64,000 nucleotides of DNA from positions 1 to 64,000 of the forward strand of contig JAIOOR010000007.1 in the NCBI GenBank assembly GCA_021414365.1, given 5' to 3'. Source of the DNA: Nitrosarchaeum sp. Lineage in GTDB: Archaea; Thermoproteota; Nitrososphaeria; Nitrososphaerales; Nitrosopumilaceae. A program made the position numbers and the translations under genes. This document shows, in pieces, positions 7,238 to 16,426 of this stretch; the stretch's first letter is position 1; each line of letters starts with the position of its first letter. Below the pieces are notes generated by a model, which did not search any database, was not told the origin of the DNA, and saw only the letters and a list, made by a program, of their open reading frames with translations.

Positions 7238-8020
7238 TTACTTTGAACCTTGACTTTCTTTTAATTTTTCAAACTCGTTTTTAGTCTGATTGTGCTCTTT
7301 ACGCTCCTTTTCTAATAACGCCTGAACTGTCTCAATCTCCTTTTCTGCCAAACTTAATTTTGATTTTAATGAACCCACAACTACACTTGCAGCTTCTATC
7401 ACTCCTTTCATTTCTTTTTTATCTGTACTTTCTATGAACTCTTTTTCATTATGTGAAAAAACACCCGTTCCATTAAAATTACTCTGAATATTTTTTTCTT
7501 CTTGTTTGGCATTGTATAACCTTGAAGTTATTGCCTCTAGTTCTTTTTGTGTCTCAATTTGTTGAGTACGTATTTGATGTAAAGAAGACTGCTCTTCTAT
7601 GAATTTATCGTTAATTTCATTATACTCTTTTGTTATCTTTTCAAGTTCTTGTTTCTTTTTTGAAAGATTTGTTTCTACCTTATCTAATTCTTCAATTGAT
7701 TTTTTATTTTTGTTAAATTTTTCATTTACGTCATTTAATTTTAATTTAATGTCTTTGTATTCTAAATATATTGTATCTAATTCCATCTTTTTTTGGTTTG
7801 ATTCTTTTTTTACTGACATCAAATTGCTTGTTGCTATGCCGTATTCTTCTTTTACATCATTAAGTTTTTTTGTAATGTTTTCAATTTCTTCTTGTTTTGT
7901 TCTGAATTCTTTTTGTAAACTTTCTACTTCTGTTTCAAGTGACTCCTTTAAAATGATCTCTTCATTTTTTTCAGATTCCATTTTATCTGATTGCTCTTTT
8001 TTCTTTCCAAAAAGACCCAT
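7238..8020 (-). CDS. Long coiled-coil protein
   Basis: About 260 aa from ATG 8020 (MGLFGKKKEQSDK); an upstream ATG at 8041 would add a hydrophobic heptapeptide. After a basic N-terminus the protein is almost entirely Glu/Lys/Leu heptads to residue 180, has a short break (FNGTGVFSHNEKEF) and ends with a second coiled coil. No ATPase motif, so it is not a complete SMC. Possibly structural or cytoskeletal. Followed upstream by a small membrane protein on the same strand. Confidence 0.75.
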   Translation of the reverse strand: MGLFGKKKEQSDKMESEKNEEIILKESLETEVESLQKEFRTKQEEIENITKKLNDVKEEYGIATSNLMSVKKESNQKKMELDTIYLEYKDIKLKLNDVNEKFNKNKKSIEELDKVETNLSKKKQELEKITKEYNEINDKFIEEQSSLHQIRTQQIETQKELEAITSRLYNAKQEEKNIQSNFNGTGVFSHNEKEFIESTDKKEMKGVIEAASVVVGSLKSKLSLAEKEIETVQALLEKERKEHNQTKNEFEKLKESQGSK

Positions 8021-8056
8021 GATTATCACAAATTTCCCCAAAAGATGAACGTTTCT

Positions 8057-8254
8057 TTAATTTTTTACTCTTGTTCGAACAAACTTGATGTAAAAACCAA
8101 TTCCCCCAATTAGAATTCCACCAATCAGTGAAATTGTTCCTAGTTCTCGATAATCTGGATATATGTTGGGAGCTAAAATCAGGAGCATTGCCCCAATTAT
8201 TATCATAGTAAAACTTCCACCGCCTTTCGTTTTGTTGTGTTCATTATGAGGCAT
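8057..8254 (-). CDS. Small two-helix membrane protein
   Basis: 65 aa. His/Lys/Gly N-terminus (MPHNEHNKTKGGGS), two hydrophobic helices (MIIIGAMLLILAPNIY and ISLIGGILIGGIGFYI) and a basic end. Lies 3 nt after the lysyl-tRNA synthetase stop, so probably co-transcribed. Function unknown. Confidence 0.7.
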   Translation of the reverse strand: MPHNEHNKTKGGGSFTMIIIGAMLLILAPNIYPDYRELGTISLIGGILIGGIGFYIKFVRTRVKN

Positions 8255-8257
8255 TTC

Positions 8258-9844
8258 TTAGATGTATTCTGAGAGTGTTTTAGCGACTTGTTTTCTTCCA
8301 ATATCTGTGATTAACGGACCAATTTTAGGTCCCCTTGATGTGCCTAGTATTATCTGATATAATGTTTTGAAGAAATCTTTTGGTTCTACATTATTTGATT
8401 TTGCGATTTGATATATTGTATTTTGAATATCTTCTGGTTCTTTTTCTTCATTGAGTGCATTCACTAGTAATTTTAACACATTTTTTATTGATTCATCTAT
8501 GCTTATTTCTATTTTTTCTTGATGGTCAAATTCATCTGCAAAATTTCCTGCAAGTTCAATTAACTTTTCTATTTCTGGTTCTGGATTTTTAATTACACCG
8601 TAATCTAATAATTTTTTCATGACTCTTTCTGTTCTGTTCTCTTTGAACATTTTGGCCAATTCGACTAACAATCTATAATTGACATGAACGTCTGATTTTT
8701 TTGGAGGATTTAGTAAATTTACATATTCATAGAGTCCTTTTGATTTGATTAATTTGGCTTGATTATCCACTTTGATTTTTCCAAAAAATATGTCTTCTAA
8801 TTCGTTATACTCATTCATTAATGATGGAATGTCTTCTAATCCTAATTCTCTAGCCCCTGTAATTCTTTTGTATAACAGCAACAATATGGATTTTGGACTG
8901 CCAAATTCTAACCATCTCTGTCCTGTAACTACATTTCCCAATGATTTTGAAATCTTTTTTCCTCCTTTATCTAGAAACATTTCATATTTGACATGATGAG
9001 GATGTGGAAAGTGCAAAATTTCATCTGATACCCAGTCATTTACTTTTACAGAATCCATGATGTCTTTTCCATATGCTTCAAATCTAATATCAAATGCAGC
9101 CCATCTGGCAGCAAATTCTACTTTCCATGCTAGTTTTCCTAGATCTTTTGTAATGTCTGCTTCTCCTTGATGGTTGCAGCCTCTGATCATTTTAGAGCCA
9201 ATTTCTGCATCATGGCACTTGTATCTTACTTTCTTTTCATCTGATATGTACTCAAATGCTTCTGCAGTGTAAAGTCTATTACAGTTTGAACAGACTGGAA
9301 AATACGGAAGAAATTTTTGATATTTTTCTTGACCTACAAGTTCTGAAATTTTGTCTCCTATTTTTGAGCTGTTTTGCAAAATTGTGTGAATTTGATCTTT
9401 TAGCAATCCATTTTTGTATGTGTCTCTTGCTCTTCTAAATTCATATTTTATTCCCATTTTGTCAAGACCATCCAAAAGAATACTGCTCATGTGCATTCCA
9501 TATGATTCATGACAACCAAATGGATCTGGGATTAATGATACTGGTTTTGCCAAATGTTCTTCTAAAGAATCCGGAAATCCCTCTGGAATCTTTCTTAAAC
9601 CATCTAAATCGTCCGAATATGCAATTAATTCTGATTTGTATCCAAAGTTTTCTAGAGCAAGCTTAACTCCATATGCTCTTACTGCATCTCCTAAACTGCC
9701 AATATGTGGTACTCCGGAAGCTCCAAGACCACTTTCAACTCTTAAAAGATCTAAACTTCTACCTATGGATTTTTCTCGTTCTAGTAATTCATGAGCTAAT
9801 TTATCTATCCATGTTCCTTTTCCAAATATTTCTTGTTCTGACAT
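8258..9844 (-). CDS. lysS: Lysyl-tRNA synthetase, class I
   Basis: 528 aa, normal for the archaeal class I enzyme that charges tRNA-Lys. The HIGH-type signature is PHIGS at 46-50 and the KMSKS-type loop is KISKS at 297-301. CSNC (186-189) and Cys210/Cys223 form the zinc-finger insertion. The C-terminal helical domain is complete. It begins 3 nt after elp3, so both sit in one minus-strand unit; Elp3 modifies the wobble uridine of tRNAs. Confidence 0.96.
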   Translation of the reverse strand: MSEQEIFGKGTWIDKLAHELLEREKSIGRSLDLLRVESGLGASGVPHIGSLGDAVRAYGVKLALENFGYKSELIAYSDDLDGLRKIPEGFPDSLEEHLAKPVSLIPDPFGCHESYGMHMSSILLDGLDKMGIKYEFRRARDTYKNGLLKDQIHTILQNSSKIGDKISELVGQEKYQKFLPYFPVCSNCNRLYTAEAFEYISDEKKVRYKCHDAEIGSKMIRGCNHQGEADITKDLGKLAWKVEFAARWAAFDIRFEAYGKDIMDSVKVNDWVSDEILHFPHPHHVKYEMFLDKGGKKISKSLGNVVTGQRWLEFGSPKSILLLLYKRITGARELGLEDIPSLMNEYNELEDIFFGKIKVDNQAKLIKSKGLYEYVNLLNPPKKSDVHVNYRLLVELAKMFKENRTERVMKKLLDYGVIKNPEPEIEKLIELAGNFADEFDHQEKIEISIDESIKNVLKLLVNALNEEKEPEDIQNTIYQIAKSNNVEPKDFFKTLYQIILGTSRGPKIGPLITDIGRKQVAKTLSEYI

Positions 9845-9847
9845 TTC

Positions 9848-11434
9848 CTAATTCAATGATTTTGTCATATATGGTCCATATAACGAATACCCTAATTTCT
9901 GATAATATTCTCTTGTTCCTACAGCACTAATAACTAGAATTTTTTTGACATCGAATTCTTCTTTGGATATTTTTTCAGCTTCTCTCATTAAATTTTTCCC
10001 CAATCCTGAATGTTGAATTTCTTTTTCTCCTTTTTCTCCCAACTTCAATGATTTTCCATAAACATGTAATTCGCGTACAATACATGAATCCTTCCCAATT
10101 TCTTTTCTATGTGCCAAAATGCTAGGTTTTCTTAATCTCAAAAACCCGTAGATTGAATCATTTGTATCTTCATATGACAAAAATACCTCGTTGCCACCCG
10201 ATGATTCATAATTAATCCTGGTTAATTTCGGCTCCTGCTCGGGTGTTTTTTTGTTTGACAATCCTGCCTCTCTACACCTGATGCATTTACATGACATCCC
10301 CTGCTTACTTAGATTTTGGTGAACTATTTGTCTAAGGTTTCCTGATTTAGGACCTGCTATGATTTCATTTGGTGATATCTCTCTTTGTACTCTCATTATT
10401 CTAACCCATTTTGGGACATTTTTCTTCACTTCCGTTAAAACTCTGATCATATCTTGATCTGAATATGGAGTATACTCACTGCGTCTGTATTCTTCGTAAA
10501 GTGGAGTGTTTTCTATTACTAGAGATGGGTAAATCTTTAACATGTCTGGTTTGAAACTAGCATCTTCAAACAATTTCTTAAAGTCTTCAATGTCTTCTTC
10601 TGGAGTCATTGTAGGTAGACCTGGCATCATATGTGCTACGATTTTATATCCCGCATCTTTTGAAATTTGAAATGATTCTATCACGTCATTATAATCATGT
10701 CCTCTATTGACAATTTTGTATACTCTTTCTTGGAGTGATTGTACCCCGATCTCAATTCTAGTTATTCCATAGTCTAACATCATATCAACATGTTTTTGTT
10801 TGCAATAGTCTGGTTTTGTTTCTATTGTAAATCCAACATTTCTTATTTTTGCATGCTCGTTATTTGATTTCGCTTCCTCCAAACTCTTTGAGTCAATTCC
10901 ATTTAGTGCGTCATAACAAGATTTGATAAAATTTTCTTGATAATCTTTTGGCATAAATAAAAATGTCCCACCAACAATTACTACTTCCATCTTTGATGGA
11001 TCATGTCCAAACGCTATCAGTTTTTCAATTTTTGTTGTGATTTGAAGTTTGGGATCAAATTGATTTTCAATTGCATTAAGAGTTGATGGTTCCTTTCCTG
11101 TATAGCTGTTAGGCGAATTTGTTTCAATTCCTCCCGGGCAATACGTACATCTCCCATGAGGGCACGCATATGGTTTTGGCATTAGTGCAATTATTGATAC
11201 TCCCGACGCTGTTTTGATTGGTTTTTTAAGCAAAACTTTTTGTAATTTAGAGAAATCTGCATTTTTTACCGTTGAGAGAATTTCATGATTTCTAGGAATT
11301 CGCTCAAGGGCATATTTTGCACATATTTTTTTTATTTCGTCTTTTACCTGTTTTTTAGTAGGTTCATTTATTGTCAATAGATTTTGTGTAATTTCAGAAC
11401 ACGCCTTTGAAAATATGGGCTCCAACTTATTCAT
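9848..11434 (-). CDS. elp3: Elp3, tRNA U34 carboxymethyltransferase
   Basis: 528 aa. Radical SAM domain with the Elp3 cluster CPHGRCTYC (Cys91, 96, 99) and a C-terminal GNAT acetyltransferase domain (about 380-528; SGLGKNLMREAE, SAVGTREYYQKLGY). Archaeal Elp3 works without Elp1/2/4-6 and makes cm5U34 in tRNA from acetyl-CoA and SAM. CKCIRCREAG in the linker is a conserved Cys patch. Upstream of lysS in the same direction with a 3-nt gap. Confidence 0.96.
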   Translation of the reverse strand: MNKLEPIFSKACSEITQNLLTINEPTKKQVKDEIKKICAKYALERIPRNHEILSTVKNADFSKLQKVLLKKPIKTASGVSIIALMPKPYACPHGRCTYCPGGIETNSPNSYTGKEPSTLNAIENQFDPKLQITTKIEKLIAFGHDPSKMEVVIVGGTFLFMPKDYQENFIKSCYDALNGIDSKSLEEAKSNNEHAKIRNVGFTIETKPDYCKQKHVDMMLDYGITRIEIGVQSLQERVYKIVNRGHDYNDVIESFQISKDAGYKIVAHMMPGLPTMTPEEDIEDFKKLFEDASFKPDMLKIYPSLVIENTPLYEEYRRSEYTPYSDQDMIRVLTEVKKNVPKWVRIMRVQREISPNEIIAGPKSGNLRQIVHQNLSKQGMSCKCIRCREAGLSNKKTPEQEPKLTRINYESSGGNEVFLSYEDTNDSIYGFLRLRKPSILAHRKEIGKDSCIVRELHVYGKSLKLGEKGEKEIQHSGLGKNLMREAEKISKEEFDVKKILVISAVGTREYYQKLGYSLYGPYMTKSLN

Positions 11435-11512
11435 ACTTGTATTGCATTGTACATAAATCCATTAAATACCATTACTGTTTTTCAATATCTTGATTTGATT
11501 ATTTTACAAACA

Positions 11513-12754
11513 TTACTCTTTCTTTTCTTCTGATGATTCTACGTTCTTTTTTAGGTCTTTTTTGTATTCCATCTTTAACCAAATTGGTGTTATGATAGTA
11601 GTTGCTGCGACCATAATTACAATAGTTGAATACACATTTGAAGTTAAAACTCCTGTAGATATGCCTACGCCAGCTACGATTAATCCTACTTCCCCTCTTG
11701 AAATCATTCCTATTCCGACTCTCATTCCACTCCTTTTGCTTTTCAAAAAATACATTGCAGGTAATCCACATCCTCCAAGTTTTGTTACAATTGCAAGTAT
11801 TATGATTACTCCGCTTAGAGCAATAATCTCTAAATTAACTGATCTTAGGTCAACTTGTGCACCAATTATTGCAAAGAATAATGGCGCAAAGATCAGACCA
11901 ATCTGTCTTACGTACCCTTCAACTTTTTCAAATACTTTGGTAGTTGAAAGTGACATTCCTACCGCAAAAGCTCCTACAATAGGAGAAAGTCCAATTGACC
12001 CAGCTAATGCAGCTGCGCCAAAAAATGATGCTGTAGCTATTCCCTCTACACTGCCTTTGGCTTTCCATAATCTTGGTGTGATTATTTTTGGCATAATCAC
12101 AACAGCCACAATAAGCATTACTGCAAACAATCCTAATACCTGAAGTATTGTGATTGTTACTTCCATGATGTCTATGTTTTCTACTCCTCCACTACTTCCT
12201 GAAATTGATATTACCACCGACAATACTGCTATTGCTAAAATATCGTCTACTACAGCAGCTCCTATGATGAGACGGGCTTCTGGGGTTTTGAGTTTTCCAA
12301 ATTCATTTAACACTTGAATTGAAATCGCAATACTTGTTGCGGTTAATGCTGTTGCAATAAGCATTGATTGTAATGCATCAAAACCAAATATCTGAAAAAC
12401 TGCAAATCCTGCAAAAAATGGAATGACTACTCCTAACGTCGCAACTGTAAATGATGCCTTTCCTCCTTTGAGAAATTCTTTTGGTGTCATTTCTAATCCT
12501 GCCATAAACAAAATCACTATTGCCCCCATTTCTCCTAAAACCTTGATCTCGTTATTGATGTGAAGCAATGGTAATCCATCCGTTCCAATAATGTATGCTC
12601 CTAACGCAAATGGTCCTACGACAATACCTGCAATTAACTCCCCAAGAACAATTGGAAGTTTGAGCCTAAGAAACAGCTCAGCCATTAATTTCGCAGCAAA
12701 TAATAAAATTCCTAACCCAATAATTGTTTGAATTAAATCTGACTCTGCTACCAT
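11513..12754 (-). CDS. Kef/Nap-type cation:proton antiporter (CPA2)
   Basis: 413 aa with about twelve hydrophobic segments, ending in a basic/acidic cytoplasmic tail without a TrkA-N domain. CPA2 features are the N-terminal GELIAGIVVGP segment and the VVDDILA motif (two Asp in the ion-binding helix). It probably exchanges Na+ or K+ for H+ to hold internal pH and salt. A separate transcription unit from elp3. Confidence 0.92.
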   Translation of the reverse strand: MVAESDLIQTIIGLGILLFAAKLMAELFLRLKLPIVLGELIAGIVVGPFALGAYIIGTDGLPLLHINNEIKVLGEMGAIVILFMAGLEMTPKEFLKGGKASFTVATLGVVIPFFAGFAVFQIFGFDALQSMLIATALTATSIAISIQVLNEFGKLKTPEARLIIGAAVVDDILAIAVLSVVISISGSSGGVENIDIMEVTITILQVLGLFAVMLIVAVVIMPKIITPRLWKAKGSVEGIATASFFGAAALAGSIGLSPIVGAFAVGMSLSTTKVFEKVEGYVRQIGLIFAPLFFAIIGAQVDLRSVNLEIIALSGVIIILAIVTKLGGCGLPAMYFLKSKRSGMRVGIGMISRGEVGLIVAGVGISTGVLTSNVYSTIVIMVAATTIITPIWLKMEYKKDLKKNVESSEEKKE

Positions 12755-12829
12755 TTTTCTCTCAATCTAACTTCAGTAATTGCTAATATAAGGTGGTATT
12801 TGGTTGAAAATTATTTCGTATTTGTATAA

Positions 12830-13852
12830 TTATATTATTTTAGAAGAATTTACGAAAACTCCCCTCTTCGATATTATCTGTCCTATGTTCTGACTTGCAA
12901 TTTTATGTTTTTTGAAAATTGATTTAATTTCATCTGCTTGTTCTTTTGGTGATATGACACAAAACCCCACTCCCATGTTAAATGTCTTGTACATCTCTTC
13001 TTGTTTTACACCTTGCTCTTCTATTAATTTCATGATTGGAGGAATCTTTGGTAAATTGTCTATTTCAAATCCAATTTCTTTTAACCTCATTAGTTTAGTA
13101 AATGCTCCACCTGTTATGTGAGCTAATCCATTCACTTTGCATTTTTGGACGATTTCTAAAACTGGTTTTACATAAATCTCCGTTGGAGTTAACAGTGCAT
13201 CTCCTATGACTCCGACCCCTTTAACTTTGTCTTTTACAGAATATTTTGTTAATAGAGCCTTTCTTGCAAGTGAGTATCCATTTGAGTGAATCCCACTGCT
13301 TTTTGCCCCGATGATTATGTCTCCTGTTTTTATTTTATTTCCAAGTACTATGTCTTTTTTTGATACGAGGCCTACTACCATCCCTGCTAAATCAAATGAA
13401 AATCCTTTTCCTGCAATGACATCTGGCATTATTGCTGTCTCTCCTCCGACAATAGGCATTGCAGATTTTTTTGCACCTGTTACTAATCCTTCCACAATTT
13501 TTTTGAAAATGTTTTGATCATTTTTGTTTGCAGCAATGTAATCTACAAATGACACTGGTGTTGCACCAATACAGATTATATCATTTACATTCATTGCAAC
13601 ACAATCAATTCCAATTGTATTGTATTTTTTCATCAAATTTGCAATTACTACTTTGGTTCCTACACCATCAGTATGTGTAGCTAATAGTTTTTCTCCTGGA
13701 ATCTCTACTATTCCGGCATAATGTCCAAAACCATGCGCTATCTTTGCCATTTTTTGAAGTTTATGTGTGGATTCAATTAGCCTGCCTATTGCTGCTTGGC
13801 TTTGTTTGATTTTAGTTATGTCCACGCCTGCCTTTTTGTAGGTTAAGACCAT
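12830..13852 (-). CDS. purM: Phosphoribosylformylglycinamidine cyclo-ligase
   Basis: 340 aa, full length. Fifth step of purine synthesis: ATP-dependent closure of FGAM to AIR. PurM signatures: THTDGVGTKVVIA near the N-terminus, GGETAIMPDV in the centre and HITGGAF in the C-terminal domain. No other pur gene is in the window. Confidence 0.96.
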   Translation of the reverse strand: MVLTYKKAGVDITKIKQSQAAIGRLIESTHKLQKMAKIAHGFGHYAGIVEIPGEKLLATHTDGVGTKVVIANLMKKYNTIGIDCVAMNVNDIICIGATPVSFVDYIAANKNDQNIFKKIVEGLVTGAKKSAMPIVGGETAIMPDVIAGKGFSFDLAGMVVGLVSKKDIVLGNKIKTGDIIIGAKSSGIHSNGYSLARKALLTKYSVKDKVKGVGVIGDALLTPTEIYVKPVLEIVQKCKVNGLAHITGGAFTKLMRLKEIGFEIDNLPKIPPIMKLIEEQGVKQEEMYKTFNMGVGFCVISPKEQADEIKSIFKKHKIASQNIGQIISKRGVFVNSSKII

Positions 13853-13899
13853 AGTTTCATGCGTATTTGCTGTGAATAAAAGAATTTGCCTGGTCTAAA

Positions 13900-14637
13900 T
13901 CACATGTACATACCGGCAAATTCTTCTCTATGTTTAACATATTTTTGTGATAATTCCCCAAATTCTGAATTAATCCTGTCTTTTTCTTTCTCCAAATCTG
14001 ACGTATTTATTTGCATATCGTAAAATCTGTTTAGTGCCTCTATCAGTGTCGCAGCTGCTGCAGGATCTGGTAATGTTTTATTTGCTTTTACAAGCAATGC
14101 AATTCCTTGAATCTTTCTTACAATGCATTCGTTTAAAATTCCACCTGGAATTCCTGTGATGAATCCCTGAGGAATTACACTGATGTCTTTGTCTGCCATC
14201 GTTCTTATCAAATCTTCTCTTGCTGCACAATATGCTTTATCATCATGTTCCTCACTTGGAATTCCATCTAGGATTACCATTTCTTTTGAACCGTTCTTAT
14301 CACTCCAATCCAAAATAGCTGAAACAATAGAGTAAATTCCCTCCATCCTTAATGTTATTTCGCATATTATCGTACATATCGTGCCTTCTTTATTTGCATA
14401 GACTCTGAAAGGATGACGTAATCTCCCATTCATAAAAACTGTTGATGGTGGAAGGTATTTTGATCTCATCAATCCTATTTCTTCCATTTTCAATTGCTCA
14501 ATTATGTGATTGACTGCAAGTGGTCCTACAAGACCTGCTCCTACAAATCCTGCAAATATTATTGGACTGTTGAGTTCTGTTTTTTTAATTTCAAATATTT
14601 CTGCTTCTGGAAACTCTCCTTGCATTATTTCCGTCAA
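13900..14637 (-). CDS. PAC2-family protein (proteasome assembly chaperone-like)
   Basis: 245 aa. PAC2 fold: FAGFVGAGLVGPLAVNHIIEQL at the N-terminus, DGIPSEEHDD and FITGIPGGILNECI in the middle, and a C-terminal helical tail. Archaeal PAC2 proteins are homologues of eukaryotic proteasome assembly chaperones; their role in archaea is inferred. A second copy lies at 60919-61632. 10 nt separate it from the winged-helix gene upstream (14647), suggesting one operon. Confidence 0.9.
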   Translation of the reverse strand: MTEIMQGEFPEAEIFEIKKTELNSPIIFAGFVGAGLVGPLAVNHIIEQLKMEEIGLMRSKYLPPSTVFMNGRLRHPFRVYANKEGTICTIICEITLRMEGIYSIVSAILDWSDKNGSKEMVILDGIPSEEHDDKAYCAAREDLIRTMADKDISVIPQGFITGIPGGILNECIVRKIQGIALLVKANKTLPDPAAAATLIEALNRFYDMQINTSDLEKEKDRINSEFGELSQKYVKHREEFAGMYM

Positions 14638-14646
14638 TTGTTCTAT

Positions 14647-14994
14647 CTAATTACTTTTTTGAATAAACAGATTCAACATTATTCTTCCTTTGTCTGTTAA
14701 TGAATAGATCACATTTGCTCCGACCGCTTCTTTTTGTATAAAGTTGTAATTTACACAAAGATGTAGGTAATTAAGAAATGATCTTTTCATTCTTATTTTC
14801 GATTTTGAATACAAATCTGAAAACGTCATCGGGTTTCCTCTAAGTTGATACAGTAATTTCAAAAGAGATAATGTACTGTAATCCCGCGTTCTTGCTTTCA
14901 CCGCATCAAGTATTTGAACATCTCGTTTTATAATAAAATCCTCGAATTGGTCAGCTACTTCTACAGGTATGTATGTTAGTCTTGCTCGCATCAT
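14647..14994 (-). CDS. Small winged-helix transcription regulator
   Basis: 115 aa. Residues about 35-110 form a winged helix: helices RDYSTLSLLKLLYQLRG and TFSDLYSKSKIRMKRSFLNYL (recognition helix), then a hairpin wing (IQKEAVGANVIYSLTDKG). First gene of the unit with PAC2. A perfect 17-bp palindrome overlaps its start codon, so autoregulation is likely. No ligand or metal domain seen. Confidence 0.85.
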   Translation of the reverse strand: MMRARLTYIPVEVADQFEDFIIKRDVQILDAVKARTRDYSTLSLLKLLYQLRGNPMTFSDLYSKSKIRMKRSFLNYLHLCVNYNFIQKEAVGANVIYSLTDKGRIMLNLFIQKSN

Positions 14995-15010
14995 ACCGTA
15001 CAGTACGGTA
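14994..15010. promoter_or_regulatory. 17-bp palindromic operator candidate
   Basis: TACCGTAC-A-GTACGGTA, a perfect palindrome with 8-bp arms. It covers the first base of the regulator's start codon (14992-14994) and the region where a leaderless transcript would begin. It is GC-richer than its surroundings. Best read as the autoregulatory site of the 14647 regulator. Confidence 0.6.
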
Positions 15011-15152
15011 CATTACCTTATTAATGTTAAACTCGAGCTTTGTTGATCAATCTAGATTGTTTTTTTACACCTTGTTTTGTGCCTATTTGCTCTAAGAATA
15101 ACAATTTGGAAAAATTTACTCTTATCTTCCATTAATACTGGATTATGTGATT

Positions 15153-15168
15153 TGCAATAATTATTGCA
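15153..15168. terminator. Palindrome straddling the cofH stop codon
   Basis: TGCAATAATTATTGCA, a perfect 16-bp palindrome centred on the stop codon (15161-15163). As RNA it forms a weak hairpin followed by T-rich sequence on the minus strand. Candidate 3'-end signal for the cofG-cofH unit. Confidence 0.35.
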
Positions 15169-16426
15169 CTCTGGGATTTTTGTATTTAAATTTGTTAATT
15201 TTGATTAGCTCTGCATATGAACCAAATTTAGATGAATCTGCAATTTTATCCAACTCATCGTCTATTTCGCCATCCTTGTCAAACCTTTTTAATATTTTGT
15301 AATTAGTGCTTCTTTCTGCAGGTATTCTTCCAATTTCTCTAGTTAATCTTCTTATCTCTTTTGGTCTTATCAACTGACCATGATTAGAACCTGCAGATGT
15401 TGAAATACTTTCATTGATTAATGTCCCACCAAAATCATTGGCTCCCCACATTAACAATAGCTGTGACATTTTTTGTCCTTCTTTTACCCATGACATTTGA
15501 ATATTGTCAATGTGATTATTTAGCATAATTCTTGCAATTGCATGTGTCAATAATACATCATTACCACTTGCCCCTTGTCTTATCTCATCATGTATTTGAT
15601 GTTTGTACATTGGTGCTTCACTATGAATAAAATTAAGTGGAACAAACTCTGTAAATCCGCCCGTCTCTTTTTGAATCTCTCTGATTTTTGCAATGTGATT
15701 AACCCTGTCTTCAGCTGTTTCAATATGTCCAAACATCATAGTTGAAGTTGTATTGATTCCAATACTATGAGCAGTTTTGATAACTTCAATCCAATCTTTT
15801 ACACTAATTCTTCCAGGCGAAATCCTGTCTCTTAATTTTTGATCCAATATTTCTGCAGCTGTTCCTGGCAGAGTATTTACTCCAGATTCTTTGAGTCGCT
15901 GTAAATATTCTCTAATTGTAGTACTCGATCTTGATGCTCCATAAAGAACTTCTTCTGGAGAAAATCCATGAATATGAATATCTGGAATTTCTTTTTTAAT
16001 TTCTCTGCATATATTTTCATACAAATCTCCATCCATATCTGGTGGAAGACCAGCTTGAATGCATACTTCAGTTGCCCCTAACTGATAGGCTTCTTTTGCT
16101 CGTCTTACAATTTCTTCTGTTGGAAGGAAATAACCTTCCTCCTCTCTAAAATCTCTGCTAAATGCACAAAAACCACATTGCTTGATACACACATTGGTAA
16201 AGTTGATGTTTCTATTTACAACATATGTGACTGTATCGCCCACTCTTCTTTTTCTAATTTCATCTGCAACCAATCCTACTAAATGAAAATCTATTCCTGA
16301 TGTATTGTACAGTGTTAATCCTTCCTTTGCAGATATTTCTTTATCTGATAATGACTTGTTTAAAATTTCAGAGACTGAAGAATCTGAATTTTTAAGCAAT
16401 ACATCTATGTTGATACTCATTTCCAA
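15161..16426 (-). CDS. cofH: FO synthase subunit 2
   Basis: 421 aa. Radical SAM enzyme that, with CofG, makes FO (8-hydroxy-5-deazaflavin), the chromophore of coenzyme F420, from tyrosine and a ribityl-uracil. The CX3CX2C cluster is Cys80-Cys84-Cys87 in CIKQCGFCAFSRD. The CofH-typical GWVKEG-like segment reads MSWVKEGQKM, and a C-terminal NDFGGTLINE segment is present. Overlaps cofG by 10 nt, so translation is coupled. Confidence 0.95.
   Translation of the reverse strand: MEMSINIDVLLKNSDSSVSEILNKSLSDKEISAKEGLTLYNTSGIDFHLVGLVADEIRKRRVGDTVTYVVNRNINFTNVCIKQCGFCAFSRDFREEEGYFLPTEEIVRRAKEAYQLGATEVCIQAGLPPDMDGDLYENICREIKKEIPDIHIHGFSPEEVLYGASRSSTTIREYLQRLKESGVNTLPGTAAEILDQKLRDRISPGRISVKDWIEVIKTAHSIGINTTSTMMFGHIETAEDRVNHIAKIREIQKETGGFTEFVPLNFIHSEAPMYKHQIHDEIRQGASGNDVLLTHAIARIMLNNHIDNIQMSWVKEGQKMSQLLLMWGANDFGGTLINESISTSAGSNHGQLIRPKEIRRLTREIGRIPAERSTNYKILKRFDKDGEIDDELDKIADSSKFGSYAELIKINKFKYKNPRVQ

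Noticed and set aside
11499-11771. 90-aa minus-strand ORF in another frame of the antiporter gene
   Set aside because: Fully inside a well-supported transporter gene; Arg/Asn-rich shadow translation.
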